Shown here: positions 12,188 through 22,105 of the stretch, piece after piece
Layout: each line of letters starts with the position of its first letter
How positions within the stretch are numbered: position 1 is the stretch's first letter
Assembly: GCA_002794775.1 (NCBI GenBank)
Contig: NBAY01000004.1
Location: forward strand, 62,001-126,000
Direction of reading: 5' to 3'
DNA: 64,000 nucleotides
DNA from: Porodaedalea pini
Lineage: Eukaryota; Basidiomycota; Agaricomycetes; Hymenochaetales; Hymenochaetaceae
Translations under genes and position numbers: made by a program
Notes under the pieces: model-generated
What the model was told of the DNA's origin: nothing
Database searches by the model: none
What the model saw: only the letters and a program-made list of their open reading frames with translations

Positions 12188-12426
12188 TTAGTACCGGACT
12201 GAATCTGATTGGTCCGGTTTTGAATCAGAATCTCGTGATCATGTCAGCAATGCGTTCCGGGACCTCCAAAAGCATACCGGAACATACCGGAGATCTTATC
12301 TGGACAACTAGGGATGCGGTCACATGGAGCATACAGCCAAGACGCATACTGGACAGCTGTCTGATGACGGGAGCCACGTACTGATTGGACGATCTGAGTT
12401 CTGGTGGAGCACTGGTATGGTCGGAC
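12188..12426 (+). repeat. H 5' LTR, second part, ending at F
   Basis: Continues the H LTR sequence after G and matches about 29012-29250. It ends exactly where F begins. In the 3' LTR copy the sequence continues with TGATGCAG, so the rest of the 5' LTR has been removed. Confidence 0.75.
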
Positions 12427-12850
12427 TGTTAGGACTCAAACTTTTCCTTTTCTTTTATTTTCCTTTTATCATTTCCTTTCTTTTAATTGATCCTTTTCAT
12501 TATATTTAATCATCTTTCCAATCATTTCCCACACTCCTTTCACATGACCTTCATTCGTTCCATTCCGTTTGTTTATGTAATGTTAGATAATATAGTCTCA
12601 CGGTTGCCGCTATATGAGGTCTCAGGAATCACACGAACTCCTTGCTCTGCTTTTCCTCTTACCTCCGCGACGACCTAGGTGAGACTCGCCCCTCTTGTAT
12701 TAGTTTAGACTTGTATTAATCCTCTTACCTCCGCGACGACCTAGTCTGAGTACAGCGTGTCCCGAGTCCCGACTCGAGTATAGCACGTCCCAGACGACAG
12801 TCAGCTGAGGCCTGCCCAGTCCGAGTCGTCTCCCGGACTCCCGCCTAACA
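12427..12850 (+). repeat. 5' LTR of F
   Basis: 424 bp, TGTTAGG..CCTAACA, same subfamily as A, B and D. The self-primer reads GCTCTGCTTTT, one base off its complement at the primer-binding site just after 12850. Confidence 0.9.
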
Positions 12851-13273
12851 TAAAAGCAGAACCGCCCCCCAGGCTCATCTCCAGCATACGTTGTCACTGT
12901 TGACTCGCCTTCACTCAGTCTAGAGGAGTGCTCCCCTCGACGGACTTGACGTGTAAACCCCTTAAACGACAACCCTCAACCCTGCCCGGACGTTTTCGGA
13001 TGTTCGTGTATTACATAATACCTGCAATCGACTTTTCCCGACCCTGGCTCTCCGCATCTCCCTTTGGTGGAGGAGCCACTTAACCTGGACGTGGGTGACG
13101 TTATGTGTACAGTCGTCGACATCATTGTCGATTGTTATCACTGCCATGTCCTTCCGTCTCATCATTAACTTCACCGACAAACCCGTCCAATGTTGGCGTA
13201 ACCCCGAATCGAACGTGCAACCGATCCCTGTTCCCCTGCCGTCATCAAGATAGATCTCACTGACGAACAGTGA

Positions 13274-14632
13274 CGGGCCCTTCCTGCATCGGCGCGTTGG
13301 AATCCAGACTGCGCAGGCTATGTCGTGACCAACAACAGTGGCGTCGTACACGACATCTGGTGGAGTGAACTCCAGCACAGCTGGTATTCATTAGACGAAC
13401 AAGGAAGGAGAGTGAGGTGGCCCCCAGCCGTCCTGTCGTCACCTGCGCTGTCGACGTCTACTATCAACCTACCACCGACTCCAGGACCCTACTGCGAGAC
13501 TCGTAGAGATCCTTCACCGCCAACCCCTCCTGAACCTTCGACGCCCACGCCCGAACCTGCAATGTCTGCAGGAGGTTTTAGTCAACAACAGATGGAGCAG
13601 ATCGCGATGATCGTGGCGAACACTTTTGCCTGTCAGGCAACGAACGCCCCTGCACCCACTGCCTCGACCCCCAATATCGACGTCACCCGGCCACGTGAAT
13701 TCACTGGTGGCAACGACTATCTGGACTTCAAGCGCGAGGTCCTCCTCTTCGTCTCGGTGAACCCAAACCGATACCTGATGTTGGACAGCAAAATCTACGT
13801 CACGCTGTCGTACCTAAAGGGAGGCAATGCGTCGACATGGGCGCAAAACTATGTTGAGGAATTCACGACGAATGGCATTGTGAGTTTCACTGACAGCTGG
13901 GCCAGGTTCCAGGAACGGCTGGACGCCTCGTTCGACGATCCGAACCGGAAGGAGAAGGCGCTAGCAGAGTTTCGAACCAAGGTCCAGAAGGACCTGACCG
14001 CCGATGAGTTCTTCCAGAAACTCGACATCATCATCACAAGGGCTGGCCTGAAGGACGACAACATCATCTGCGACCGCCTGAAGCGAGCAATGAACATCGA
14101 AGTGGTTCGTGGAGTTTTAAGGTCAACGCCAGTACTGATGACATACGATGGCTGGAAGAAGAAGGCAATCGAAATCGATCACGGTGAACAACAGATCCGC
14201 ACCATTCAACAAGGCCGTGCCTTCCCGACGCCACCACGCCCTCAGCAGCAGCAGGCGCCCCCGACTCGTCGTCAAATGGTGGCCCCCCATGTCGACAAAT
14301 GTGACGCAACTGGCGTTACTTTCGGAGGTGCCGGCCAACCGATGGACGTCTCGATGAACGAGGCGCAACGACGACGAGCGTGCTGGATCTGCGGCCAGCT
14401 CGGTCACTTCAAGGACACGTGTCCGCAGGGGAAGACAATCGTGCAGCGCATGCTGCAAATGATGGTGCCAGGCAAGCGACGTCTTATCGCCGACGAGCTT
14501 GGTGCGATGAAGGAGTCGGCCTTCAAGGAAGTCGTGGACACTCGGAAGACGACGGTGGAAGATTATGTGGAGGAGAAAGGTGATGATGAAGAGGTCGTCG
14601 ACTCGCAGGGTTTTGCGAGTGGTCAGGCGTAG
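13274..14632 (+). CDS. gag: gag of element F, nearly intact
   Basis: Gag capsid/nucleocapsid precursor, open from 13274 to TAG at 14630-14632, the longest intact gag frame besides that of B. Order: conserved N-terminal block (VTNNSG..IWWSE, from about 13325), proline-rich linker, MSAGG methionine (13562), capsid-like region around 13690-14080, zinc knuckle CWICGQLGHFKDTC (about 14382-14423) and acidic end. The stop just upstream (TGA, 13271) is CGA or CAA in relatives, so the original frame extended further 5'. No ATG is seen at the upstream end. Initiation may be at 13562 or at a spliced upstream exon. It could still be translated, but it sits in an element with dead pol. Confidence 0.8.
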   Translation, partial: RALPASARWNPDCAGYVVTNNSGVVHDIWWSELQHSWYSLDEQGRRVRWPPAVLSSPALSTSTINLPPTPGPYCETRRDPSPPTPPEPSTPTPEPAMSAGGFSQQQMEQIAMIVANTFACQATNAPAPTASTPNIDVTRPREFTGGNDYLDFKREVLLFVSVNPNRYLMLDSKIYVTLSYLKGGNASTWAQNYVEEFTTNGIVSFTDSWARFQERLDASFDDPNRKEKALAEFRTKVQKDLTADEFFQKLDIIITRAGLKDDNIICDRLKRAMNIEVVRGVLRSTPVLMTYDGWKKKAIEIDHGEQQIRTIQQGRAFPTPPRPQQQQAPPTRRQMVAPHVDKCDATGVTFGGAGQPMDVSMNEAQRRRACWICGQLGHFKDTCPQGKTIVQRMLQMMVPGKRRLIADELGAMKESAFKEVVDTRKTTVEDYVEEKGDDEEVVDSQGFASGQA

Positions 14633-14650
14633 CCATCGGGGCGACTGACC
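14608..14650 (+). promoter_or_regulatory. gag-pol -1 frameshift signal of F
   Basis: GGGTTTT at 14608-14614 in the gag frame, then a 6-nt spacer and a GGTCAGGCG...CGACTGACC stem whose loop holds the gag TAG. Identical in layout to element B. Confidence 0.75.
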
Positions 14651-17600
14651 GAGAAGAACAAGGGGCCTCGTATTCGGACTCTATAAAATATAACCAACCG
14701 TCTGTACAACACGTAGATGCAAACGACGTCGATGGTTTTCCCGATTACGAAGTCCCCACCGGTGTGAACAAAGAGAACGAGTATGATCAGCTGTTCATGA
14801 GAGGAACTGGCAGACGCCAGCTGGACCTTCTCCTGAACGTCGGATACAGCGTAGCGAGTGAAGTGAGGGAAGTAGATGCGCACGCCCTTGTAGATTCGGG
14901 GTGCACAGGGTCGTGCATCGACGTAAGGTTCGTCGAGAGGTACAGGTTAGAGACGAAACATTATATCTGACCCCTCGCAGTGCTCAATGCCAACGGTATG
15001 CACAATGAGGCCGGGCTGATCGAGAAGTACGTCGATGTGGAACTTACGATCGACCACCATACAGAACAAATCGTCCTGGCGGTAACCTCGCTAGCGTCGT
15101 CGAACATATTCCTAGGGTATGACTGGCTTCGACGTCACAACCCTGAGGTTGACTGGAAGATGGGTACGCTCAACTTCACCCACTGCCCAAGCGAATGTGT
15201 GGTAGAGAAGGTTGTAGGAGAAGACGTACGGAAGGTGGAAAAGGCCGTGGAGGAGATGAGGAAGATGAGGAGGGTGAGAGAGGTGCGAATGGACAAGGCG
15301 TCCTGGCCTGCATATCTCAACGACTACGCCGACATTTTCTCAGAAGCAGGATTCGAGAAGCTACCAGAACACCACCCATGGGACCACGTCATTGACCTGA
15401 AACCCGACTTCAAGCCTAGCGACTGCAAGATCTATCCGCTGACACCGACGGAACAACAGTCGCTAAAGGACTTCCTCGAAGAGAACCTGAAGTCAGGCCG
15501 CATACGAAAGTCGATTTCGCCGATGGCGTCGCCTTTCTTTTTCATCAAGAAGGCCGACAAGTCCCTACACCCGATTCAGGACTACCGCAAACTCAACGAC
15601 GGTACGATCAAAAACGAGTATCCTCTCCCCCTCATCGACAAACTTGTCGACAAGGTCAAGAAGGCGAAGTTCATCACCAAGCTTGACCTCCGATGGGGAT
15701 ATTACAATGTCCGGATCTGCGAAGGCGACAAGTGGAAGGCAGCTTTTCACATGAATATGGGCCTCTTTGAGCCAACAGTCATGTTTTTTGGTCTTTGCAA
15801 TGCGCCGGCGACGTTCCAAGCGTTTGTCAACCACATCTTCAAGGGACTGATCTATGACAACCTGATCATTGTCTACCTCGACGACATCCTCATCCTCTCA
15901 CAAACTCTTGAGGAACATATCGAGACGTCGAGGCGCGTCCTTCAGATCTTGCGAGAAAATGGCCTGTACCTGAAGCCAGAAAAATGCGAGTTCGACACTA
16001 AGACCGTGAAATACCTCGGACACATCGTCGGCAATGGTGAGATCAAGGCTGACCCGGCAAAGACAGAGGCGATCGCAGACTGGCCAGTTCCACGAAACCT
16101 TAAACAGCTTCAACAATTCCTTGGCATGGGTAACTGGCTGCGGCGATTCATCAAGGACTACAGCAAGGTAGTCCATCCGCTGACGTCGCTGACAGGCAAA
16201 AAGGACTGGGTATGGGAGACCGAACAGCAGGAAGCGTTCGAGGAGCTGAGATGATGTCTCTGCTCACCTCCAGTCCTGGCCATTGCCAACGACAAGGACC
16301 CTTTCCGCGTCGAGGCGGATTCGTCAAACTTCGCACTCGGAGGCGTGTTGTTACAGAAACAGGAAGGCAAGTGGAGGGTGGTCACTTACAGGTCAGAGGC
16401 GCTCCTGCCGGCGGAACGAAACTACGAGATCTACGACAAGGAGATGCTCGCGATCGTTTCGGCGCTCAAGGAGTGGAGGCAGTACCTCCTCGGCGCCCAT
16501 CACAAGATTGAGATCTGGTCCGACCACGCCAACCTCACCTACTTCAGGTCGGCTCAAAAGTTGAGCTATCGTCAAGCTCGCTGGCGAACAGAACTCGAAG
16601 AATTTGACTTCCACCTCGAGCACAAGTCGGGGAAGACGATGGGCAAGGCGGACTTACTGTCATGTAAGGCGGGCTATGACGAGGGCAAGGATGACAACAA
16701 CGGCGTCGTGTTCATCAAGGAGAGGTGGCTGAATCGTGGAGTGGTAAGGACGTCACGTGATGAGGTTTTGGAACAAGTGGGTGAGGCACAGAGGGCGCAG
16801 GACGAGTCGGAGAGGCCGACGGGGATGGCAGAGGTCAATGGCTTGTGGCGAATGAAGGGCAAGGTATACGTCCCATCAACGGTAAAGGAATCAGTGTTGC
16901 GGGAGTGTCACAACTCGGTACTGGCTGGACACCCAGGAGCGTCGAAAACGGTGGAGCTCATCCGTCGAGATTTCTGGTGGACGTCGATGTTCTCCGACAT
17001 CCGAGCGTATGTCCGAGGGTGTGATTGCTGTCAGCGAACAAAGGCTCTGAGGGCGTCGAAGTCAAGGCCACTCCACCCAAACACAGTCCTGGAAGGCCCA
17101 TGGGAAATCGTCACGGTCAACCTCATCGGAGAGCTCCCGAACTCCAAGGAGCACAATGCGATCTGCGTCTTCATTGATAGGTTCTTGAAACAGATGCACG
17201 CGATCCCGACGATGACAAAGTAGTCAGCGGAAGGCATGGCTCAGCTGTACTGCAACCATGTCTTCCGCCTCCACAGCTTGCCGAAGAAGATCATCCATGA
17301 CCGAGGCACGCAGTTTGACGCGTCGATGATGAAGGAACTGTACAAACTCCTACACATCGAAGGCAACCTGTCAACAGCATATCACCCACAAACAGATGGT
17401 CAAACAGAACGCGTCAACCAGGAACTTGAACAGTACCTTCAACTCTTCGTTAACCATCGTCAATCGGACTGGAAGGACTGGCTACCCCTTGCGGAGTTCG
17501 CATACAACAACCGCGAACACTTGGCGATGAAAATGTCCCCCTTCTATGCGAACACAGGATGTCACCCCTTGAGCTTTGACACAACACGAACCTTGTCTGC

Positions 17601-18267
17601 CAACATGTCAGCAGAAGAATTCGCAAAGCACATCAAGGAGACTCATCGCGTTGCAAAGGACAACTTGGTCAAGGCGGCGGACGACATGAAGCGCTACCAC
17701 GACCAGACAGCAGGGACTTCGGTAGAGTACAAGGCTGGAGACAAGGTCTTCCTCGATGGGCGAAACATCAGCACAGATTCGCCGACGAAGAAACTTGCTG
17801 ACAAATGGTATGGTCCCTTTGAGATTGTCGACAAGGTGGGAGCTAGTGCGTACAAACTCAGGCTCCCCAAGTGATGGAAAAAGGTCCACCCGGTCTTCAA
17901 CAAGGCCCTGCTAAAACCTGCCGTTGAACCATCCTTCGAGAGCCAGAAACAACCAGCACCGCCGCCGCCTGACATCGTTGACAACGAGGAGGAGTACGAG
18001 ATCGAGGAAGTTCTAGATTCGCGTCTGCACTGAGGGAAGTTACAGTACCTCGTCAAGTGGGTTGGCTACAATGAACTGACTTGGCAACCTGAGATGGACT
18101 TTGGCAAGAACGCAAAGGAGGCGATCACTGAATTCTATCAAAGACACCCCAGCGCCCCTCGAAAACTCGACATTCCTCGCCAACGACTTCACCCACACTT
18201 CATCGACACCAAACCAGACGACCTCAATCTGGGTTGGTCGGGATGCCCAACCTTGAAGGGGGGGTAA
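14615..18267 (+). pseudogene. pol: pol of element F, one frame with stop codons
   Basis: The polyprotein stays in a single frame from the frameshift site to TAA at 18265-18267. It is interrupted by in-frame stops at 14968, 16252, 17221, 17872 and 18031. Four of the five are TGA where B has CGA. Domains: protease (VDSGCTGSC, about 14890), RT with YLDD (about 15870), RNase H (EADSSNFALGG), integrase zinc region (about 16900-17040) and core with HDRGTQFD and AYHPQTDGQTERVNQ (17290-17420), and chromodomain (about 17990-18140). The RT segment 14980-16254 is whole. No large deletions are seen. Confidence 0.93.
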
Positions 18268-18729
18268 TGTTAGGACTTGAACTTTCACCTTTTATTTTAT
18301 TTTCCTTTTACCATTTCTTTTCTTTTAACTGCTCCTTTTCATTATATTCAATCGACTTTTCAATCATTTCCCACACTCCTTTCACATGACCTTCATTCGT
18401 TCCATTCCGCTCCCTTTATGTAATCTTAGACAATGGGGAAACCAGTTCTCACGAGGTGATCACTGTATATAAGGAAGAGGAATCGCATCTGAACACCTGT
18501 TCTGCTTTTCCTCTTACCTCCGTGACGACCTAGGTGAGACCGCATCCCCCTCCTGTAGTAGAGTACATTGTATTAATCCTCTTACCTCCATGACAACCTA
18601 GTCTGAGAAAGCCTGCTGCCCGAACTTCGCATTCGAGATACAGCCTGTCCCAGACAACGTTCGCATCACCGTCAGGTGCCGCTCATTGAGGTTGCCTAGT
18701 CTGAGTTCCACCCAGACTTCCACCTAACA
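18268..18729 (+). repeat. 3' LTR of F (different subfamily)
   Basis: 462 bp, TGTTAGG..CCTAACA. Its middle matches G and the 3888-4329 LTR, and the last 130 bp (from about 18605) match no other LTR here. It clearly differs from the 5' LTR of the same element. Confidence 0.88.
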
Positions 18730-19439
18730 GAAAGTAAATTGATGACAAATTCAGGTGGAAACCAGCCACAGTTCCAGTACGTCGCTCCAATTGAGGATCT
18801 GGTGATGGTTCAGAAGGTATTGTCGAGGATGTTAGACTCGGTGGTAATGGTGACACAGCGGGAGCTCCTCGCTCTGTCTTTGGATATGAGGCGGCAGATG
18901 AAGGAGTTGACAACAGTGAAGCGGTACGTGGTCGGTAACATCAATCTCATCGAGTCAGACCAGGAAGGGAGCGAAGTCATGGAGTACCGAGCGGTACCGG
19001 AGTTGTTGGCTCCAGTACTCTTGGAGTCGGGACTGGCGGCACACGACGTGCTTTCCATCTGCGTAATTAAGGTATTGATCGAGGATGCTGTTGAAGCAGA
19101 AGCCATACTTGATCAAGGGGCGGTGGTGTGCATCATTCGGGAAGATGTGTGGGAGAAGTTAGGAATTCATTTAGATCCAGATCACGCGATGATGCTCGAA
19201 GCCACAGATGCAGGGAAGTTTCTGACATTGGGAAGGATTCGAGATGCCAGATTCAGGGTAGCAGGTGTGGATTTGAAGTTGCAGGTTCAAGTGGTTTCGG
19301 TGGTGCCATTCGAAGTTTTGCTGGGACAACCATTTTTCACTCTTACCGAATGCGAGATGAAGGATTTCTTGTCGGGTGATCAGCATATAACCATCATGGA
19401 TCCCCGAGATCACAATTGCAGGAGCAAGGTGTCGACCGG
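18730..19439 (+). pseudogene. H Gag-protease segment (retropepsin, altered active site)
   Basis: An open frame entering from F and cut by a solo LTR at 19440. It aligns in order with the pre-protease and protease region of element C: a helix with LSRMLDS..TQRELLALS corresponds to LLATTQTLSTRELLGVS in C. It then carries the retropepsin-like core with AILDQGAVVCII and, about 65 residues on, FEVLLGQPFF. In C these are AIIDTGSQLNI and FDLLLGRPW. The catalytic Asp-Thr-Gly is therefore Asp-Gln-Gly here, which should abolish proteolysis. Gag proper, which would lie upstream, is gone. Confidence 0.75.
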
Positions 19440-20534
19440 TGTAACACCAACTGGTTCGTTGGGCACGGAATGAGCGGAACGCACGTGATGTACATCACGA
19501 AGTTGAAGAGCCTCGACTCGGCAATCGAACGAAGCGGTACACCCGGATCGGCGGAGATTACCCGAACATGGAATGCATGCAATGACCAGATTGCACGCAT
19601 CAGCTACTCGGACCGACCCCGGTGCACTTATCTGTGCACGTGTCCTCTCGACCCTGCCAAAGGTTCATTCATTTGCCTTTGTCTAACGAACATGCGCCAG
19701 CCCGGCATTGGTCATTCCGGCTCTGTACAAAGGATCCTGAAGCTCACTGATGCTATGCCAAGTCAACATGCGCCGTCCCCGCCTTTCAGTAGTTCGGATT
19801 GTGGAGCCACTCAAAGGAACACTCAGGAGGCTCAGTGGTAGGATAATAGAGGACTTGTCTTATTTTATTTCACCTTTCATGTTTACGCAGGACACTTGTT
19901 TAGTATCTATAGAGCGCCAAATGTTGTAGATAGAACAGCAATTCCACCCCCGAGTTTTGACACCTAACTTTGTGTGATATCTCTCAGGACGGTCTCTAGG
20001 TATTCCTCAGAGCCTTAGTGACTCGAATCACTCACCTCAACTTCGTTTTATTCGCGTTGCGCTCATTGCACTCGTTCCATCCGTTCTGTCTTCGCCTCGT
20101 TCCGCTTCGTTCTCATTACCTCGACTTCGCTCCCTCTCATCTCTTATCTTCTAATTTAGGTCCTGTATCTCGCCCCGCTCTCTGGTACTCCAGACGACGC
20201 CTGTTGAGCATAGGAACTAGCTGTCCATCCCGAGGACAATCCCGCTCCGAGAAATCGCACTAGTATTAGCGTGTCTCCGTGTCTTCCGACACAGCCACCA
20301 ATGATCCCCCACACATCTCGAGCACTCCGCCGGCGCTACACTTCGAACACTTCCCTACTAGTACACTTCGCCGATTCCATTGCCCCTGACACACCGGAAC
20401 GCATGCAACCCAAACCCTGCATTCTGGAACCCACGGAACTTGACCGGAACGAGGGTATTGACCCACTAGACATGTCTCCCTCGAACTCATTCATCTGATT
20501 CCCATTCACTAACAACCGGAACTCAGTATTATCA
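19440..20534 (+). repeat. Solo LTR, family X1 (copy 1)
   Basis: 1095 bp, TGTAACACC...GTATTATCA, flanked by CCGG (19436-19439) and CCAG (20535-20538), a 4-bp duplication with one CpG transition. The second copy lies inverted at 32340-33631 and is about 190 bp longer owing to one indel near 20265. There are no internal genes. Orientation is assigned by its TGTAACACC end and is not proven. Confidence 0.85.
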
Positions 20535-20538
20535 CCAG

Positions 20539-21120
20539 TATCTGGGCGTTCTGGCACGCTCAGGAATCGGGTTTTCACAAGTCGAGGAACTGATGCATCG
20601 GTGCCGGCGAGACAAGTGGAAACCGATGGAATGCAAGATGTGCCGTGGAGTCAATCCACCAGTACACGTACCAAGCTCGTGTACAGATGTTTTATCTTTG
20701 CGTTTTAATGACCCTGATTATTTATCTCATCGTCCTACCCCTTCTCAGACCAAAATTTATTCTTGATTCATTCAACCCATTTACAGTTTTCAACAAATGT
20801 CTTCTAATATTTCAAAACAATCCGATTCAACTATTTCTCGTTACATTTCTCCAAGTTTTACCTTGAATATCCCAGCTCCGTTTATTTATTCGCAGAGATT
20901 GAATTTTCTTTTGTCTCCTTATACCGTTGCTTTGGACGCTTCTTCAGATACTTTTGGCTCGGTGGTGTTGGATTCGATGGAGGATGAAGGAAGTGTTTTG
21001 GCATACAAGCGGGTGGCGCAGAAGGTCCATCCCATACTGGGAGTATTACCGGAGGAGTTTCGTATAGTTTGAAGGCGACATCCCAACCCGTTGGTGGACA
21101 TGCCAAAGTTACCGATGAAA
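20539..21120 (+). pseudogene. H pol, N-terminal part
   Basis: Between two solo LTRs, one frame reads ...NDPDYLSHRPTPSQ, a stop, then MSSNISKQSDS (20797) and ends with the block VLAYKRVAQKVHPILGVLPEE. That block corresponds to GGAYKRVDRKVKPVPGVFPED in C. It is the spacer between the Gag-protease ORF and reverse transcriptase. A hydrophobic stretch in another frame (20690-20760) is likely a shadow of this frame. Confidence 0.6.
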
Positions 21121-21124
21121 CCGG

Positions 21125-22101
21125 TGAAAGGTGACGGTACGGTCTACTGGCAGACTCGGACCCGGTTGAGTTCGGCCACTGGGGGTTCACTCTAACGTGT
21201 CTGATGGAGGGGATAGTGTCAGGAAGTGTAGGGGAATACTCGGGGCTAGGTGTCGACTCAAGGACGCGAGTACAAAGGACGACTGGCAAAACGTGCCTAA
21301 ATGCAGTCAGAGAACAAAGAGTGACTACGACCTTGACACCCAGGCTCGGAAACTCGCCAGTGAAGACCGGAATCGATACTATTCGTCGAGACGATTTCGA
21401 ATCTGAAAAGACCTCGAGATGCGATGCAGAATTGACGGAGATATGGCAGTTGCACTGGTTGCGGCTGGCGGAACGCACGGAACTCCCGGAACCAAAAGCT
21501 ATTTTTGTAGCTCTACGACGCGGGCTCGGAATCGTGCAAGAAAAGACAGTGTTCGAAAGCAATTTTCGACGAGAGTAAGAATCTGAAGAGAGCTCGAGAA
21601 TCGGTTAAGAATTGAGGGCGATATAGTGAAAGCAAGATTTGGCCGAAAATGGGACTCGAGACGGAACGGACGGAACGATACTGAACGGCGACGGAGACGA
21701 GAACTAAAGACTGGGACTGACTCAGGGGAACTAAACTTCCATTTTTGAGACATTTACATGAGTGTTTAAATAACCAACAGAGGGTTGAGCCTCTGAGCGG
21801 CGTACAAAGGACACAAAGACAGACCGGAGGCTCTAGCCAAACAACACCAAATAGCCGGAACTCGGAGCCGGAACTCAGGCACATGAGAAATTAAGCTTTG
21901 GGAGGCTCGGAACAATACCAGACCTGACCAAAAACAGACTTTGGTGGCTCATTGGCATGGAACCAAGCTGTATGCATTGAGTTAATCCAGCCAAACACTG
22001 AAAGTGTCCTGAAATGCGTTGGGGAAACTTGTAAGGCTGTCCTGAGTCGAGTCGAACCTAATAGAGCCGATTCCAAGGCTAGCGGCATCGGGATCCCCAC
22101 A
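21125..22101 (+). repeat. Solo LTR, family X2 (copy 1)
   Basis: 977 bp, TGAAAGGTGACGG...CCCCACA, flanked by perfect CCGG duplications (21121-21124, 22102-22105). Removing it with one CCGG restores the H pol reading frame. Copy 2 is at 26690-27677. Orientation is uncertain. Confidence 0.92.
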
Positions 22102-22105
22102 CCGG

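Larger units (their letters stand above)
12427..18729 (+). mobile_element. Element F: chimeric chromovirus with mismatched LTRs
   Basis: An element with LTRs at 12427-12850 and 18268-18729, gag and pol between. The 5' LTR is of the GTATTAGTTTAGAC subfamily. The 3' LTR is of the GTAGTAGAGTACATTG subfamily with a private 3' part. The flanks CGGAC and GAAAG are not a duplication. The left flank is H LTR and the right flank is H pre-protease coding sequence. This points to recombination between two separately inserted chromoviruses with loss of the H sequence between them. Confidence 0.85.

Noticed and set aside
12422..18734. Target duplication for element F
   Set aside because: Left flank CGGAC and right flank GAAAG do not match at any offset of 4-6 bp.
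20690..20760. Hydrophobic frame in H (MFYLCVLMTLIIYLIVLPLL) as a conserved membrane segment matching the C ORF2 tail
   Set aside because: Another frame in the same stretch (DVLSLRFNDPDYLSHRPTPSQ) is in phase with H pol and looks like real coding, so the hydrophobic run is likely an off-frame shadow.
20882..21562. 226-codon minus-strand frame at 20882-21562 and its near copy at 26872-27138
   Set aside because: It lies almost wholly in solo LTR X2, is duplicated because the LTR is, and has no protein features.
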